Part shown: positions 61,791 through 64,000 of the stretch, piece after piece | How positions within the stretch are numbered: position 1 is the first letter of the stretch | Layout: each line of letters opens with the position of its first letter | Origin: Capitulum mitella | Lineage: Eukaryota > Arthropoda > Thecostraca > Pollicipedomorpha > Pollicipedidae | Length of the DNA: 64,000 nt | Assembly: GCA_030062745.1 (NCBI GenBank) | Contig: CP099842.1 | Location: 23,221,822 to 23,285,821, forward strand | Reading direction: 5' to 3' | Made by a program: the position numbers and the translations under genes | The notes under the pieces: model-generated | What the model saw: the letters and a program-made list of their open reading frames with translations, nothing else | The model's database searches: none | Told to the model about the DNA's origin: nothing

Positions 61791-62809
61791 TCTCAGGCTG
61801 CTGAGCGGTGGCGAATGACGTCACTGCCGCTCCTGGGTGTTGCTTGAATCGCAGGACCGCTGGCCGCAAGTCACGTCCGGTCATGAAGCTGGTGGACGTC
61901 GGCTTTGATATTTAGAGTGGAGCCGTGAACAGGGTTCCACATCATGGAGAGATGTTTATGGAACACAGGCAGACAACATGGCTGTAGGTGGCAAAAAGTG
62001 CAAATGCATCACATCTGCGCACAAAAATATTCCGGGGGACCGAGAAGGTCTATGAGATGGAGGGATGTTAGCCCAGCGGTGTCGATCTGTACTCTTCTGA
62101 GAGGGCCCTGTCCTATCCAATGTTGATTTAGACCCACCCAATGTTGGTTTCGTTCCCCCATTTTTCGGCCGGTTTTAAAGGGAAATGAGTAATAATAGCG
62201 AAAAGAACAGGCACAAGAGATAACGGAGAGTCAAAAAGTAAAGAATGAAGTCTAAAGTGATGTATCTGTCTACCTTTTTGTCCTCAGTCCATATGTACAC
62301 GTATATGCGTGGGGAATCAATGTAATTCATCATTTGATAAACGGTAAAAGAACTTATAACTCTCCGTTGGTCAAAAACACGTGGGCTAAATCCGTCGAAA
62401 AAGCCAAATTTGGGGTAGATCAGGTTCTCGGGCCCAATGCTCGGCCCCCTTCCAATCATTTACAGAAATCGACGTCCCTGTGTTAGCAATTCCCCTCCCC
62501 CCTCCAGACACTTCTGACGTCAAGTACGCAGCTGCACGATTATCACGTCCAGCATTGCATAACAAAGCATATTTTAAAGCAAATCGCGTGGGTGACTCGG
62601 TTTAATGGCTCACGACCTACCCCACAGCGCATTTGCTGGAACTTTTCAAGGCATTAGCTCGGTAGATGGTCGATCCGCCCTGGTTACCGCCAGCTTTGAG
62701 CGGCCCGTGCAGTGGCTAAGCCGGTCAAATGTGCTCCGCCAGCCGGCGGCCAGTTTGAATGGTCCGCCAACCGGCGAATCAGGGCTGCGTTCAGGCGGCC
62801 CCCCGAACG

Positions 62810-63052
62810 GGACGGCGCTGGGACAGCTTCAGCGGCGCGGGCGGTTTTACCGGCATTGGCGCAGCTTTAGCGGCTTGGGCAGCTTCTACGATGCAGGTGG
62901 CTGCTTTAGCAGCGCTGTGGGAGGTTAAGGCAGCGCTGGGGGCAGCTTTGGCGGCGTTTCGGGCAGTGTTAGCGGCACTGGGGTTAGCTTAAGTGACGTT
63001 TTGGGCAGCGATAGCGGCACTGGAGGCAGCTTTAGCGGCGCTGGGGGCAGGG
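62810..63052. repeat. GC-rich minisatellite of about 24-bp units
   Basis: Degenerate repeats of the type ggcagctttagcggcgctgg, about ten units. One plus frame reads Gly/Ser-rich peptide, but flanking sequence does not support an exon. Confidence 0.8.
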
Positions 63053-64000
63053 GTGCCGATCCGGACGGTCCAGCAAGGGCTCCTTACTGTCCTGTCCTGC
63101 TCCTCACTGAGCAGGACTTGTCACCGCAGAGCACCATCACTGCCAGCCTATTTCGTACGGACAAACCTTTCAGAGTAATGCAAATGCAGTCCATGCCAAT
63201 TGCGGGCGACCGGATCACAGAAGGATGGTACCAGAAGCTGTTTGAAATAATGGGACTGGTAGTCACATTCTGTCGTAGTGAGAAAGATCTACTGTCGGAG
63301 CAGCTGCGGGGAGTTTGAAATCTCCAAGCTTTAGTAGTAAGGAAAATGACAAACATGAAAGTATGTGTGAGGAAAAACTCGATGACGGTAGGATAAAAGC
63401 ATTAAACACTTGGAATGGTTCAGTTTGAGCAACATGCCACTGTCAGATAGAGAATAAAAGTCGGCAACGACATTTGCTTTTTTAACCTTTCCACAACACA
63501 GCATTGCTCTAAAATCACCAAAACGCATCATAATCGCAGCTAAACCTGACTCGTATAATTCACGTTTTGACTGTTACGATATGCCATAATCTTTGTTTCA
63601 GGAGCGCAGCAAACCGAAGTAATTCTAATTTTGTCAGGCTACTTCGATTTTTCCACTTTGGCTATTGCTTCCTTATGATGCCAATATCAAACGGTTGTTT
63701 CTTCCCAAACTAACACAAAATCATTTTCTGCGCAACAAGAAATGTTCTTTTCAACGTGACTGCATTTCGCAAACGACACCAGGGGGCGAGACAAAACATG
63801 TGTGCAAGCTAGTTCTGCTTCTAATGATCCCAATTACTGTGTCCAAATTCCACAGTCTCCGCAGCGGCGGAACGTGTTCAGAGTTGGCAGAATCAAATTA
63901 AGGCTTTTCCCCGGCAAAACAAAGACGCCGAAGCTAAATTTTACCAAATTATGGGAGTGCAGCTGTTACCACAGGGCCCTCCCTCTTTCCGTTCTGTCGT
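63053..64000. other. Right end of window, no gene seen
   Basis: I see only short background open frames and a small palindrome gtcctgctcctcactgag / caggac near 63097-63120. Confidence 0.5.

Noticed and set aside
61087..61884. 265-codon minus-strand open frame
   Set aside because: It sits in a GC-rich tandem-repeat island where several frames are open together, its composition is Ala/Arg/Pro-biased, and no domain is visible.

Overview
This window is eukaryotic nuclear DNA from an invertebrate. Genes are split by GT-AG introns, and exons are GC-rich against AT-richer introns. There are TA, CA/TA and GATA microsatellites and degenerate mobile-element debris. Protein style (for example a makorin starting [14 protein letters not shown]) suggests an arthropod, possibly a marine crustacean. 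The placement is an inference and is weak below phylum.

Four protein-coding genes can be rebuilt exon by exon, with splice phases agreeing at every junction but one. FRG1 (minus strand, 670-5039, six exons, 260 aa) is a nuclear/nucleolar RNA-associated protein with a fascin-like domain. FUOM (minus, 7015-7863, two exons, 150 aa) is L-fucose mutarotase. A makorin E3 ubiquitin ligase (plus, 15821-21511, nine exons, 414 aa) has four CCCH fingers and a C3HC4 RING. An SLC4A11-like membrane transporter (minus, 26857-48344, twelve exons, about 595 aa recognised) has its whole membrane domain here. Its N-terminal cytosolic exons were not found and should lie upstream, in 48-64 kb or beyond the window. 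The four genes have unrelated jobs and form no operon or pathway.

Layout: 0.2-5.0 kb FRG1; 5.0-7.0 kb spacer with a (TA)n tract; 7.0-7.9 kb FUOM; 7.9-15.8 kb spacer holding a degenerate satellite of about 140-bp units (9.1-10.4 kb) and AT-rich, CpG-poor DNA; 15.8-21.5 kb makorin; 21.5-26.8 kb spacer with a strong 23-bp-stem hairpin; 26.9-48.3 kb SLC4A11, whose introns carry AT microsatellites, local tandem duplications and a fold-back repeat family; 48.3-64 kb with no recognised exon, holding more copies of that family (56.1-59.5 kb), one interrupted by what looks like a second element with terminal inverted repeats, plus GC-rich minisatellites at 61.0-61.3 and 62.8-63.05 kb.

Points of most interest: blocks almost lacking CpG over the 5' parts of FRG1 and makorin, next to CpG-normal DNA, as expected from mosaic gene-body methylation; the fold-back family and the element nested in it; an in-frame 12-bp minisatellite that contains the SLC4A11 stop codon; an unresolved splice-phase conflict in SLC4A11; and a NAGNAG acceptor in the makorin RING region. 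I see no viral genome, CRISPR array, rRNA or convincing tRNA gene.
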